The translations under genes were made by a program, and so were the position numbers. A stretch of DNA of 64,000 nt from Noviherbaspirillum sp. L7-7A. Its GTDB lineage: Bacteria > Pseudomonadota > Gammaproteobacteria > Burkholderiales > Burkholderiaceae_D. The first letter of the stretch is position 1, and the number at the start of each line of letters is the position of its first letter. Positions 54,554-62,275 of this stretch are shown here, piece by piece. The stretch lies in the NCBI RefSeq assembly GCF_019052805.1, contig NZ_JAHQRJ010000002.1, positions 434,001 through 498,000 on the forward strand. The letters are read 5' to 3'. Below the pieces are notes generated by a model. The model was not told the origin of the DNA, searched no databases, and worked only from the letters and a program-made list of their open reading frames with translations.

Positions 54554-55096
54554 TCAGCGGTTGCCCTGTCCCTTCTCCTCCATGCTGCGCACAATGTAGC
54601 GGATGCCGCGTTCCCAGCTGGCGTCGGTGTTGCCGCGTATGTCGACCGACTTGTTGAGCACCGGCTGGCCGGAGGCGACGTCGTTGATCTGGATATTGAT
54701 GTTCAGGATCAGGTTGCTGACCTTCTGCACCCAGGCCGTCATCACCCGGTCGGCGTGAAAGGTGCGGCCGATGTCGATGTCGCAGCCATTGCAGTCATAC
54801 AGCTTGAAACGGGCCTTCATGTCATCGACCATGGCCTGCTGCGGCGCAGTGTCGAGCACCCGGTAAAAGCCCTTGTCGATGAACTGCTGTCGCAGCAGGC
54901 CGGAAATTTTCTTCAGGCGTTCGCGCTGGGCCTCGTCGGAAGCGCGGTCCAGGGTGGGGTCGATCAGTTCGAAGTCCAGCATCACGATGCTCTTTAACGG
55001 CGCATCGGCTGCCCTGGCGGCGAGGGGCGGCAGCAGGAGGGAGGCCATCAGCCCGAGCAGATGGCGACGCCGTGATAAGCGCATGATGTGCTTCAC
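54554..55096 (-). CDS. DUF3280/DUF2380-like exported protein of the quinoprotein locus
   Basis: A 180-residue protein with a basic N-terminus and signal peptide (~10-32, ending AARAADAP). KSIVMLDFELIDPTLDR and a C-terminal SVDIRGNTDASWERGIRYIVRS fit the family found near quinoprotein relay genes. GTG 55096 overlaps the stop of the upstream gene (GTGA); ATG 55084 is an alternative. Function unknown. Confidence 0.82.
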   Translation of the reverse strand: MKHIMRLSRRRHLLGLMASLLLPPLAARAADAPLKSIVMLDFELIDPTLDRASDEAQRERLKKISGLLRQQFIDKGFYRVLDTAPQQAMVDDMKARFKLYDCNGCDIDIGRTFHADRVMTAWVQKVSNLILNINIQINDVASGQPVLNKSVDIRGNTDASWERGIRYIVRSMEEKGQGNR

Positions 55097-55443
55097 TTCA
55101 TCAGGCAGGCGTCGCCAGCCTGCTGCTGGATGGTCTTGTAGCGCCTGGCGATCTCGCGCACCTTCGGTGGGTCGCGGAACTCGCTGCCGCGTTCGCCGGC
55201 CATGGACTGATGGCGCAAGGCGGTTGATGCTTCCAGGTAATCGTCATATTTCAGCTTGTCGGCGATCCTGTCCACGGCGCAGGAGCATTTGTAGAGGTAT
55301 TCGTATTTGCCGCCATGGTCCTTCATGCATTCCAGCACGTATTCCATGCGCGCCGTGGTTGGAAAGTCATTGGCCGCGGCAATGCCGGGCACAAGGATTG
55401 CTGCGCAAAGCGCTGCGCAGGCTAGGGTGTATGTCCTTTTCAT
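55093..55443 (-). CDS. Small exported protein of the quinoprotein locus (116 aa)
   Basis: ATG 55443 with AAGGGAGA upstream; the longer frame to 55533 has no site. Signal peptide ~1-21 (ending GIAAAND). Four cysteines (ECMKDHGGKYEYLYKCSCA and the final DACLMK) suggest disulfides. No family recognised with confidence. Co-transcribed with 54554-55096, divergent from the second MBL gene. Confidence 0.75.
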   Translation of the reverse strand: MKRTYTLACAALCAAILVPGIAAANDFPTTARMEYVLECMKDHGGKYEYLYKCSCAVDRIADKLKYDDYLEASTALRHQSMAGERGSEFRDPPKVREIARRYKTIQQQAGDACLMK

Positions 55444-55502
55444 TGGGTCTCCCTTTCGATATGTGCCACGCCGGCGCTTCACAACAGCGAGCCCGCTACG
55501 TG

Positions 55503-56456
55503 ATGAACCTTGCTCTAGCAAGATTGCTGCCACTTCTCTGCGCCGCCTTCGCCAGCATTGCGCTGTGCGCTGTTGCTCGCGCCGCGGCTGTTCCGGAACC
55601 GGAACAGCTTGCGCCAGGGGTGTACGCCGTCATTGCGGCGCCGGAGGACGCGGCGCCGTCCAATCATGGCGTGGTCGGCAATATCGGCATCCTGGTTGGC
55701 GACAGTGGCGTGGTGCTGATCGACACCGGCACCAGCGCCCGCTATCTGCGCGCACTGCTGGCGCAGATACGCCGCATCACGCCGCTGCCGGTGGTGCTGG
55801 CCATCAATACCCACCAGAATCCGGCCCATGTGTTTGGCAACGGCATCCTGCGCGAGATGGGCGTGTCGGTGCTGGCACACCGCGACACCGATGCCTTTAT
55901 TGCGGCGCGTTGCCAGCGCTGCCTGAAGCAACTGGTGCAGGCGCTGGGCGCGGAAGAGATGGAGGGCACCGTCGTTACCCGGCCCAGCCAGCTCATCGAC
56001 GGCCCGATAACGATTTCGGCAGGCGGCCGCACGCTGGACCTGCTGTATTACGGCCCCACTTCCGCGCCGGGCGCGCTTGCCGTAATGGATCGCGAGAGCG
56101 GCATCCTGTTCGGCGGCGGCATGGTGACGATGGACAGGATTCCGGACACCAAGGATGCCGACCTCGGACAGTGGCAGGCGGCGCTGCGCAGCCTCGGCCG
56201 CATTGCGCCGGCGCGCATCGTGCCGGGCGCGGGCCCGGTGTTCGATAGCGCCAGGCTGCCCGAGCTGTCAGGCTATCTGACAGGGATCACACCCGTGGTG
56301 CAGGCCGCCTTCCTGCAGCGGGTGAGCCTGGGCGGGGCCACTGCGGCCGCGCCGCTGCCGGCCTACAGCCACTGGGCGCTGTATGACAGCATGCACAGGA
56401 AGAATGTTGAGCAGCTGTACCTGCGGCTGGAAAACGCCTATCTGAACGCGCCCTGA
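55503..56456 (+). CDS. Quinoprotein relay metallohydrolase 1-like (MBL fold), metal ligands lost
   Basis: A 317-residue exported MBL-fold protein with a signal peptide (~1-28). It aligns along its whole length with the neighbour at 52756, from NHGVVGNIGILVGD to the C-terminal YSHWALYDSMHRKNV. The zinc motif reads H104-Q-N106-P-A108-H109 instead of HxHxDH; TSAP replaces TAHT, GGGMV replaces GDLLF and PGAGPV replaces PGHGPV. It is therefore probably inactive as a zinc hydrolase. Start chosen at ATG 55503; the frame is open far upstream without a site. Confidence 0.85.
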   Translation: MNLALARLLPLLCAAFASIALCAVARAAAVPEPEQLAPGVYAVIAAPEDAAPSNHGVVGNIGILVGDSGVVLIDTGTSARYLRALLAQIRRITPLPVVLAINTHQNPAHVFGNGILREMGVSVLAHRDTDAFIAARCQRCLKQLVQALGAEEMEGTVVTRPSQLIDGPITISAGGRTLDLLYYGPTSAPGALAVMDRESGILFGGGMVTMDRIPDTKDADLGQWQAALRSLGRIAPARIVPGAGPVFDSARLPELSGYLTGITPVVQAAFLQRVSLGGATAAAPLPAYSHWALYDSMHRKNVEQLYLRLENAYLNAP

Positions 56457-56756
56457 TGGCGGCTGCGGCAAGGCACTGTCGAGGTAGAGGTTTTGGCAGG
56501 ATTTCGTGGGGTGTGGAGACCGGAACATGGCGTCGCCCGGTGGCTAAGGCATGCTAATGTTTCCTTGAACAATTCTGCATGATGCTCAAGAGTGTTCACC
56601 ATGTCCGCGTACACCTGTCCACGATGTTCCCGGTCTGTACAGCTCCGCGCCGCTGACACGCGCGCTCAGCAGAGTGAACTGCAACGGGAGAAGCAGAAGC
56701 AGGGGCAACTGCGATTGTCCCCTTCCACGTCTCCCGGCGCCAGCCCGTCCAGAAGC
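56457..56756. other. Intergenic region without a gene
   Basis: About 300 bases downstream of the second MBL gene and past the 3' end of tctA. Short ORFs only, without ribosome sites. Its right end carries the tctCBA terminator. Confidence 0.4.
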
Positions 56757-56790
56757 AAAAGCCCGTTGCACCTTCCAGCGCAACGGGCTT
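56757..56790 (-). terminator. Rho-independent terminator of tctCBA
   Basis: GCCCGTTGC and GCAACGGGC form a perfect 9-bp stem around a short loop. On the minus strand it is followed by TTTTGC, ending the tct operon 37 bases after the tctA stop. On the plus strand only two T follow. Confidence 0.85.
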
Positions 56791-56826
56791 CCCTAGCCAT
56801 CAAACGTGGCTCCGTCAGTCAGGGAA

Positions 56827-58356
56827 TCAGGCCTGCTCCACCACCACGCCGGCCGGCGCGATGTCCGCAGCCGGCTTCCTGAGCTTGCGGAATGCCAGCG
56901 GCACGATCACCATCGCGGCAGCGCAGACCCACAGGCCAATCGAGATCGGGCTTTCCCACAGGATGCCGAGTTCGCCGTTGGTGATGGACAGCGCGCGGCG
57001 CAGGTTTTGCTCCATCATCTCGCCCAGCACAAAGCCGAGGATCAGCGGCGCCATCGGCATCTCGCACTTGCGCAGCGCATAGCCCACCAGGCCCAGCACT
57101 GACATCAGGATCAGGTCGAAGGTGGTTGCATGCACCGCATACACCCCGACCGCCGACACCGCCAGGATGCCCGGCACCAGCGCCCAGTTCGGCACCTTCA
57201 GCATGCGGGTGAACACGCCCACCATCGGGATGTTCATCACCAGCAGGATCACGTTGCCTATGAACATGGACGCGATCAGGCCCCACACCAGTGTCGGCTG
57301 CTGCTGGAACAGCGCCGGGCCTGGCGTGATGTTGTACAGCGTCAGCGCGCCCATCATCACGGCGGTGGTGCCGGAGCCGGGCACGCCCAGCGTCAGCATC
57401 GGAATGAAGGAGGCATTGGCCGAGGCGTTGTTGGCCGCTTCCGGTGCGGCAACGCCGCGGATGTCGCCTTCGCCGAAGGTGCCGCTGGCGCCGGCGATGC
57501 GCTTTTCCATCGAGTAGGTGATGGCGCTAGCCACCGTGGCGCCGGCGCCCGGCAGGATGCCGACCACGAAGCCCACCAGCGACGAACGCACCGTACCCCA
57601 CCAGGTCTCCGCCACTTCGCGGCGGTTGAACAGGGTGCGGCCGGTTTCCGGTATTACCGCCTGGCCATGCACTGCTTCCTCCAGCATCAGCAGCAGTTCG
57701 CTGATTGAGAACAGGCCGATGACGACCACGATGAACTGGATGCCGTCCGACAGGTTAATGGAGTCAAAGGTAAAGCGGTAGACGCCGGAGTTGGCATCCA
57801 CGCCCACAGTGGCCAGCGCCAGGCCGATCAGCGTGGCCAGTAGCGCTTTGACTGGCTGATCGCCCAGCAGGCCGGTCAGGCAGGCGAAGGCGAATACCAT
57901 CAGCGCGAAGTATTCGGCCGGGCCGAATGCCAGCGCCCAGCGCGACAAGAGCGGCGTCATCATCACGATGCCGACGGTGGCAATCATGGAGCCGACGAAG
58001 GAGCTCCAGGCCGAGATCGACAGCGCCACGCCGCCCATGCCCTTCCTGGCCATCGGATAGCCATCCATCGCCGTCATGATGGCCGCGGCATCGCCCGGCA
58101 CGTTGAGCAGGATGGAGGAGATGCGTCCGCCATATTCACAGCCGATATACACGGCTGCCAGCAGGATCAGCGCGGTCTCCGGCGGCAGCTTCAGGGCAAA
58201 CGCCAGCGGCATCAGGATCGCCACGCCATTGATCGGGCCGAGGCCTGGTAGCAGGCCGACCACGGTGCCGATGAAGGCGCCGATAGCCGCCATCAGCAGA
58301 TTCATCGGCTGCAGCGCGACCGCGAAGCCGGAAGTAAGAAAGGAAAGGGTATCCAT
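56827..58356 (-). CDS. tctA: Tripartite tricarboxylate transporter, large permease TctA
   Basis: A 509-residue permease with about 11-12 membrane helices. GLLPGLGPINGVAILMPLAF near the N-terminus and the repeat GFVVGILPGAGATVAS are the two conserved loops of TctA. GVPGSGTTAVMMGAL is also typical. It forms the channel for citrate or another carboxylate with TctB and TctC. Two bases after tctB. Confidence 0.95.
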   Translation of the reverse strand: MDTLSFLTSGFAVALQPMNLLMAAIGAFIGTVVGLLPGLGPINGVAILMPLAFALKLPPETALILLAAVYIGCEYGGRISSILLNVPGDAAAIMTAMDGYPMARKGMGGVALSISAWSSFVGSMIATVGIVMMTPLLSRWALAFGPAEYFALMVFAFACLTGLLGDQPVKALLATLIGLALATVGVDANSGVYRFTFDSINLSDGIQFIVVVIGLFSISELLLMLEEAVHGQAVIPETGRTLFNRREVAETWWGTVRSSLVGFVVGILPGAGATVASAITYSMEKRIAGASGTFGEGDIRGVAAPEAANNASANASFIPMLTLGVPGSGTTAVMMGALTLYNITPGPALFQQQPTLVWGLIASMFIGNVILLVMNIPMVGVFTRMLKVPNWALVPGILAVSAVGVYAVHATTFDLILMSVLGLVGYALRKCEMPMAPLILGFVLGEMMEQNLRRALSITNGELGILWESPISIGLWVCAAAMVIVPLAFRKLRKPAADIAPAGVVVEQA

Positions 58357-58358
58357 GA

Positions 58359-58814
58359 TCAGAGTCCAATCGCGGTAAGGAGCGGCTTGAGAATCCCGGC
58401 CGGCAGCACCACGTCGAGCAGCGTGTCAAACAGCACAAATAGCACCAGGCCCATGCCGATGCCGGTCAGCACCGACTGCTTCCAGCTGCCGCCGAAGATG
58501 CGGCCCACCGGAATCGACATCAGCGCGGTAGCGATCACGAAGCCGAGCACCTGGAACAGCACCGCATACAGCACAACGAATAGGCCGCACAGCGCAACGC
58601 TGCGCATCTGCATTGCACTGCCGAAATGCGCCCGGTGCGACGGCTTGAACACCAGCCACAGGCCGCACAGCGAGATCAGCCCGGCCAGCAGCAGCGGAAA
58701 GGCGCGCGGGCCGACCGGCTCGTATTCAACCTGGGCCACATAGCCCCAGGACATGGCGGCCATGCCGGCGCCCATCACCACGGCGAGGATGCCGAGTACG
58801 CGATCGCTGGTCAT
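58359..58814 (-). CDS. tctB: Tripartite tricarboxylate transporter, small permease TctB
   Basis: A 151-residue protein with four hydrophobic segments, including FPLLLAGLISLCGLWLVF and ALMSIPVGRIFGG, typical of TctB. Its start overlaps the tctC stop by four bases and its stop is next to tctA, so all three are translated together. Confidence 0.92.
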   Translation of the reverse strand: MTSDRVLGILAVVMGAGMAAMSWGYVAQVEYEPVGPRAFPLLLAGLISLCGLWLVFKPSHRAHFGSAMQMRSVALCGLFVVLYAVLFQVLGFVIATALMSIPVGRIFGGSWKQSVLTGIGMGLVLFVLFDTLLDVVLPAGILKPLLTAIGL

Positions 58815-59794
58815 TTCGGTTGTCCCATCAGGCCGAAATCAGCAGCCAGCTTGCGGTACTTTTCGGTGGACGTCTTGATGTAGCTGTTGAGTTCCGGGCC
58901 GGTCAGGGTCATCGGGTACAGGCCGCGCTCGTCGAGCAGCTTGGAAAATTCCTTTGTCTTGGTGACCTTGGCAAAGGCTTCCGACCAGGTGTTGAAGTCG
59001 GCGTCGCTGACTTTGGGTCCCATGTAGAAGCCGCGCACGATGGCCCAGTCGATGTCATAGCCCTGCTCTTTTGCGGTCGGCACGTCGGCCAGCGCGCCCG
59101 GCAGGCGCTTGTCCGACATCACCGCCAGCACGCGGATGTTGGCGCCGGCCTTCAACTGCGACGAGGCTTCGCCGGCATCGCCGAAATAGGCGCTGATATG
59201 GCCGCCCTGCAGGGCCGCGATCGCTTCGCCGCCGCCCTCGAATGCCACGAAGCGCATGCTCTTGTGATTCACGCCGGCGGCCTTGGCGGTCAGCGCGGCC
59301 TTCATCCAGTCCTGGCTGCCCACCGTGCCGCCCGCGCCCAGCACCACCTTGGTAGCGTCGGTCTTCAGCGCGGCGGCCAGGTCGGCCATGGTCTTGTACG
59401 GGGAATCCTTGCGCACCACCACCGCGCCATAGTCGGCGCCGATGACAGCCAGCCAGCGCACGTCGTTCTCGCTGTAGCGGCCGAACTTGCCCTGCGCGAT
59501 GTTGAGCAGCGAGCCGCCCGAGAAGGCGACGATGGTGTTGGATTCGGCCGGACGCTGCGCGACGATGGCGTTGTAGGCCACGGCGCCGATGCCGCCGGGC
59601 ATATAGGTCACCCGCATCGGATCCTTGATCACATGGGCGTCGAAAAGCGCGGTCTGGGCCAGCTTGCAGGTGAGGTCGAAGCCGCCGCCTGGCTTGGCCG
59701 CCGCAATGCATTCGGTCTTGTCGAGCGGGCCGGCGAAAGCGCCGCTAGTGGCAGTAGCAGCGGCGAGCGTAAAGACGCAGAAGATCTTTTTCAT
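58811..59794 (-). CDS. tctC: Tripartite tricarboxylate transporter substrate-binding protein TctC
   Basis: A 327-residue periplasmic receptor with a signal peptide (~1-21). DKTECIAAAKPGGGFDLTC, MRVTYMPGGIGAVAYN and VVLGAGGTVGSQDWMK are close to canonical TctC, more so than the Bug protein at 32251-33228. It delivers a tri- or dicarboxylate to TctAB. The promoter region upstream holds CTGTCA repeats and a dispersed repeat. Confidence 0.93.
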   Translation of the reverse strand: MKKIFCVFTLAAATATSGAFAGPLDKTECIAAAKPGGGFDLTCKLAQTALFDAHVIKDPMRVTYMPGGIGAVAYNAIVAQRPAESNTIVAFSGGSLLNIAQGKFGRYSENDVRWLAVIGADYGAVVVRKDSPYKTMADLAAALKTDATKVVLGAGGTVGSQDWMKAALTAKAAGVNHKSMRFVAFEGGGEAIAALQGGHISAYFGDAGEASSQLKAGANIRVLAVMSDKRLPGALADVPTAKEQGYDIDWAIVRGFYMGPKVSDADFNTWSEAFAKVTKTKEFSKLLDERGLYPMTLTGPELNSYIKTSTEKYRKLAADFGLMGQPK

Positions 59795-59825
59795 GATTGT
59801 CTCCAGTAACGGTTATGATGGCGGC

Positions 59826-59831
59826 TGACAG
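59826..59831 (-). promoter_or_regulatory. Single CTGTCA half-site near tctC
   Basis: A lone CTGTCA in the tctC reading direction, 32 bases before the start codon. Noted because the same hexamer forms paired repeats at 60010 and 62180. Confidence 0.25.
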
Positions 59832-59861
59832 GGCGCCAGCCCGCTTTTTGAATAGGGGTGC

Positions 59862-59963
59862 CTGACAAAATGAGCGTAGCGATCCCTGGCCAGGCGTGCC
59901 GGCGCAGACAGTACGGGCAGTACGGCAAGCCGGCGCAACGGCGCCAGGGACATTTTGTCGGGC
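59862..59963. repeat. Dispersed repeat, copy 2, within a ~100-base imperfect palindrome
   Basis: Bases 59862-59905 match 31134-31177 gap-free. In this copy GACAAAATG (59864) pairs with CATTTTGTC (59951), and CCCTGGC (59884) with GCCAGGG (59943), so the unit can fold as a long hairpin, like REP or MITE-type elements. It lies in the promoter region of tctC. Confidence 0.65.
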
Positions 59964-60009
59964 GCTCCAGCGGCATGCGCCGCATTGATGCGAACTCTAA
60001 CAACCGAAG

Positions 60010-60026
60010 CTGTCAGTCGGCTGTCA
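60010..60026. promoter_or_regulatory. Paired CTGTCA direct repeat upstream of tctCBA
   Basis: CTGTCAGTCGGCTGTCA: two CTGTCA units 11 bases apart, each matching six of seven positions of the Pho-box half CTGTCAT. It overlaps the end of the tctE coding region, about 215 bases before tctC. The same element stands upstream of tctD. Confidence 0.55.
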
Positions 60027-61436
60027 GTTTGTTGAAATGTCGAAAGGGAGTGTCAGGCTGGCGCAGAAGCCAGCGCCGTCGATCAGGTTGGACAGCGCCA
60101 GCTCGCCGCCATGGCGCTCGGCCACGGCGCGCGCGATAGCCAGGCCCAGGCCGGAGCCGCCCGAAGCGCTATTGCTGGCGCGGAAAAAACGCCCGCCGAG
60201 CTGCGGCAACTGTTCTGGCGGCACGCCGGGTCCGTCATCCATCACCGAGAACACGGCCCTGTCATCGCGGCAGCTCAGGCTCAGGGACACATGGCCGCGC
60301 TCGGGCGCGTAGCGGATGGCATTGTGCAGCAGGTTCAGCAGCGCCTCGCGCAACAGGCCGGCATGGCCACGCAGCAGGATCTGCTGCTCCGGCTCGCTGT
60401 AGGCCAGGTCGATGCGCTTTTCGCGCGCGGCCAGCACCACGTCGCGCGCGGCCTGTTCGGCCAGCTGCGCCAGATCGACCTGCGCCATTTCGAGTTCGGC
60501 CGCATCGGCCTTGGCCAGCGCCAGCATCTGGTTGGTGCGGTGCGTAGCGTCATCCAGCTGGCGCGACACCGCATCCAGCGCGTCGCTGACATTGCGCGGA
60601 TCGGATTCGCGCAGCGCATAGTCGAGCTGGGTGCGCAGCGTGGCCAGCGGGGTGCGCAGCTGATGGGATGCGTCGTCGACGAAGCGGCGCTGTCCTTCCA
60701 TGAATTCACGGTTGCGCGCCATGTGCAGGTTGATCGCATCCACCAGCGGCCGCACGTCGGCCGGCACCGAGCGGGTGTCGATCGGCGTCATGTCATGGTC
60801 GGAGCGGGCGCTGACGGCATTGCGCAATGCCGTCAGGGGCCGCAGCGTCATGAACAGCACTAGGGCCAGCATGGCGCCCGCCACCACCAGCAGCAGCAGG
60901 TCGCGCCGCACGGCGGCGATCAGCAGCAGCCGGATGAATTCCTGGCGCGAGCCCAGGGTTTCGGCGACCTGGATCACGACCCGGTGGGAAACATGCCCGG
61001 TCACGCCGGCCGGCTGCTTCAGTTCCCGCGCATAAGCGCCGACCCGCACCTTCTGGCCGAAATAGACAGCGTCATAGAACTGCGGCTTGCCGGTCTGCAG
61101 CGGCCGCGGCGGCGGCGGCAGGTCGGCGCTGCCGATCTCCACCAGGCCGTCTTCGCTGGCGACGCGGAAGAAGACCTGGCCGGAAGCAGTCAGCTCGAAG
61201 AACTCGAACAGTGTGTAAGGCGTTTCCACCGCTAGGCCGCCCCCTGGCGTGGTGATATTGGCGTCGAGCGCCTTGAGCGCGCCCAAGAGCGAGCGGTCAT
61301 AGGCAGAATTGGCGGCGTCCGTGGCGGTGCGGTTGGCCGTCACCAGTTCCAGTGCGGTGATCAGGGTCAGGGTTGGCAGCAGCAGGGTGAGCACCGTGCG
61401 CTTGATGCTCCAGCGGAAAATAGGTGTTTTCCACAT
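60024..61436 (-). CDS. tctE: Sensor histidine kinase TctE
   Basis: A 470-residue kinase: membrane segments at ~15-33 and ~180-200 around a periplasmic sensor domain, a HAMP-like linker (LRPLTALRNAVSARS), the H-box FVDDASHQLRTPLATL, and ATPase boxes NLLHNAIRYAP, MDDGPGVP and GGSGLGLAIARAVA. It should sense the tricarboxylate and phosphorylate TctD. ATG overlaps the tctD stop by one base (TGATG). Confidence 0.93.
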   Translation of the reverse strand: MWKTPIFRWSIKRTVLTLLLPTLTLITALELVTANRTATDAANSAYDRSLLGALKALDANITTPGGGLAVETPYTLFEFFELTASGQVFFRVASEDGLVEIGSADLPPPPRPLQTGKPQFYDAVYFGQKVRVGAYARELKQPAGVTGHVSHRVVIQVAETLGSRQEFIRLLLIAAVRRDLLLLVVAGAMLALVLFMTLRPLTALRNAVSARSDHDMTPIDTRSVPADVRPLVDAINLHMARNREFMEGQRRFVDDASHQLRTPLATLRTQLDYALRESDPRNVSDALDAVSRQLDDATHRTNQMLALAKADAAELEMAQVDLAQLAEQAARDVVLAAREKRIDLAYSEPEQQILLRGHAGLLREALLNLLHNAIRYAPERGHVSLSLSCRDDRAVFSVMDDGPGVPPEQLPQLGGRFFRASNSASGGSGLGLAIARAVAERHGGELALSNLIDGAGFCASLTLPFDISTN

Positions 61437-62101
61437 CAGGCGAGTTCGAGCAGGTAGCCCAGGCCGCGCAGGGTGACGATGTGCAGCGGACTGCCTTCGA
61501 GCTTCTTGCGGACCCGGTAGACCAGCACTTCCACCGCTTCCGGCATTGCATCGACCTCGTCCTCGAACACCTTGTCGTAGATGTCCTTCTTCGGCAGCGG
61601 CTGGCCACTGCAGCGGATCAGCGCATGCAGCAGCGCATGCTCGCGCTTGGACAGCGACAGCGGCTTGTCGTCCAGCGTGAACTGACGGGTCACCGCGTCA
61701 TAGGCCAGCGGCCCGCAGCTCAGGCGCGGATGTTCGCTGCCGCGGGCGCGCCGGATCAGCGCGGTAAGCCTGGCTTCGAGCTCATCGATGGAGAAGGGCT
61801 TGGCCATGAAATCGTCGGCGCCCTTCTTGAGCGTGCTGACTCGCTCCAGCAGCGAGTCGCGCGCCGTTAGAATCAGCACCGGCAGCCGCGCATCGATCTC
61901 GCGCAGCCGAGCTAGCACCCGGTGGCCGTCCATGCCGGGCAGGCCCAGGTCCAGGATCAGCGCGTCGTAGCTGACGCGGCCGACGCTCCCCTCCACCAGG
62001 CGGCCATCATCGACCCAGTCGACGATATAGCCGTTCTGCTTGAGCGCGCGGCACAACCAGTTCGCCAGTTCCGGCTCGTCTTCCGCCAGCAGCAGCCTCA
62101 T
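61436..62101 (-). CDS. tctD: OmpR-family response regulator TctD
   Basis: A 221-residue regulator. Receiver domain with D8/E9, phospho-acceptor D51 (LILDLGLPGMDG), T79 and K101 (MAKPF). Winged helix at ~125-220 (LSLSKREHALLHAL, RVRKKLEGSPLHIVTLRGLGYLL). It should control tctCBA; OmpR-type proteins bind direct repeats with 11-base spacing, as found at 60010 and 62180. Confidence 0.94.
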   Translation of the reverse strand: MRLLLAEDEPELANWLCRALKQNGYIVDWVDDGRLVEGSVGRVSYDALILDLGLPGMDGHRVLARLREIDARLPVLILTARDSLLERVSTLKKGADDFMAKPFSIDELEARLTALIRRARGSEHPRLSCGPLAYDAVTRQFTLDDKPLSLSKREHALLHALIRCSGQPLPKKDIYDKVFEDEVDAMPEAVEVLVYRVRKKLEGSPLHIVTLRGLGYLLELA

Positions 62102-62179
62102 CTTCCCAATCTCTCCATAGCATCATTCAGCCCCGGCCGCGCCGGCCGGCATGCACGCCCTGCATTCTGCGCGTCCAAG

Positions 62180-62196
62180 CTGTCAGCAGGCTGTCA
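62180..62196. promoter_or_regulatory. Paired CTGTCA direct repeat upstream of tctDE
   Basis: CTGTCAGCAGGCTGTCA repeats the arrangement at 60010-60026, 79 bases before the tctD start. An inverted copy (TGACAG) lies at 62213-62218, nearer the CoA-transferase gene. The intergenic region is shared with the divergent gene at 62276. Confidence 0.6.
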
Positions 62197-62275
62197 CCCG
62201 CGCCAGCGCCAATGACAGCCACGCAAGGTTTGGCCTATTCTATTGCAGCCCACGCTACACGCCCGAGGAGAAGCC

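Noticed and set aside
54873-55502. Long 5' extension of the second MBL gene.
   Set aside because: The extension covers two minus-strand genes in antisense, and a signal peptide begins at 55503.
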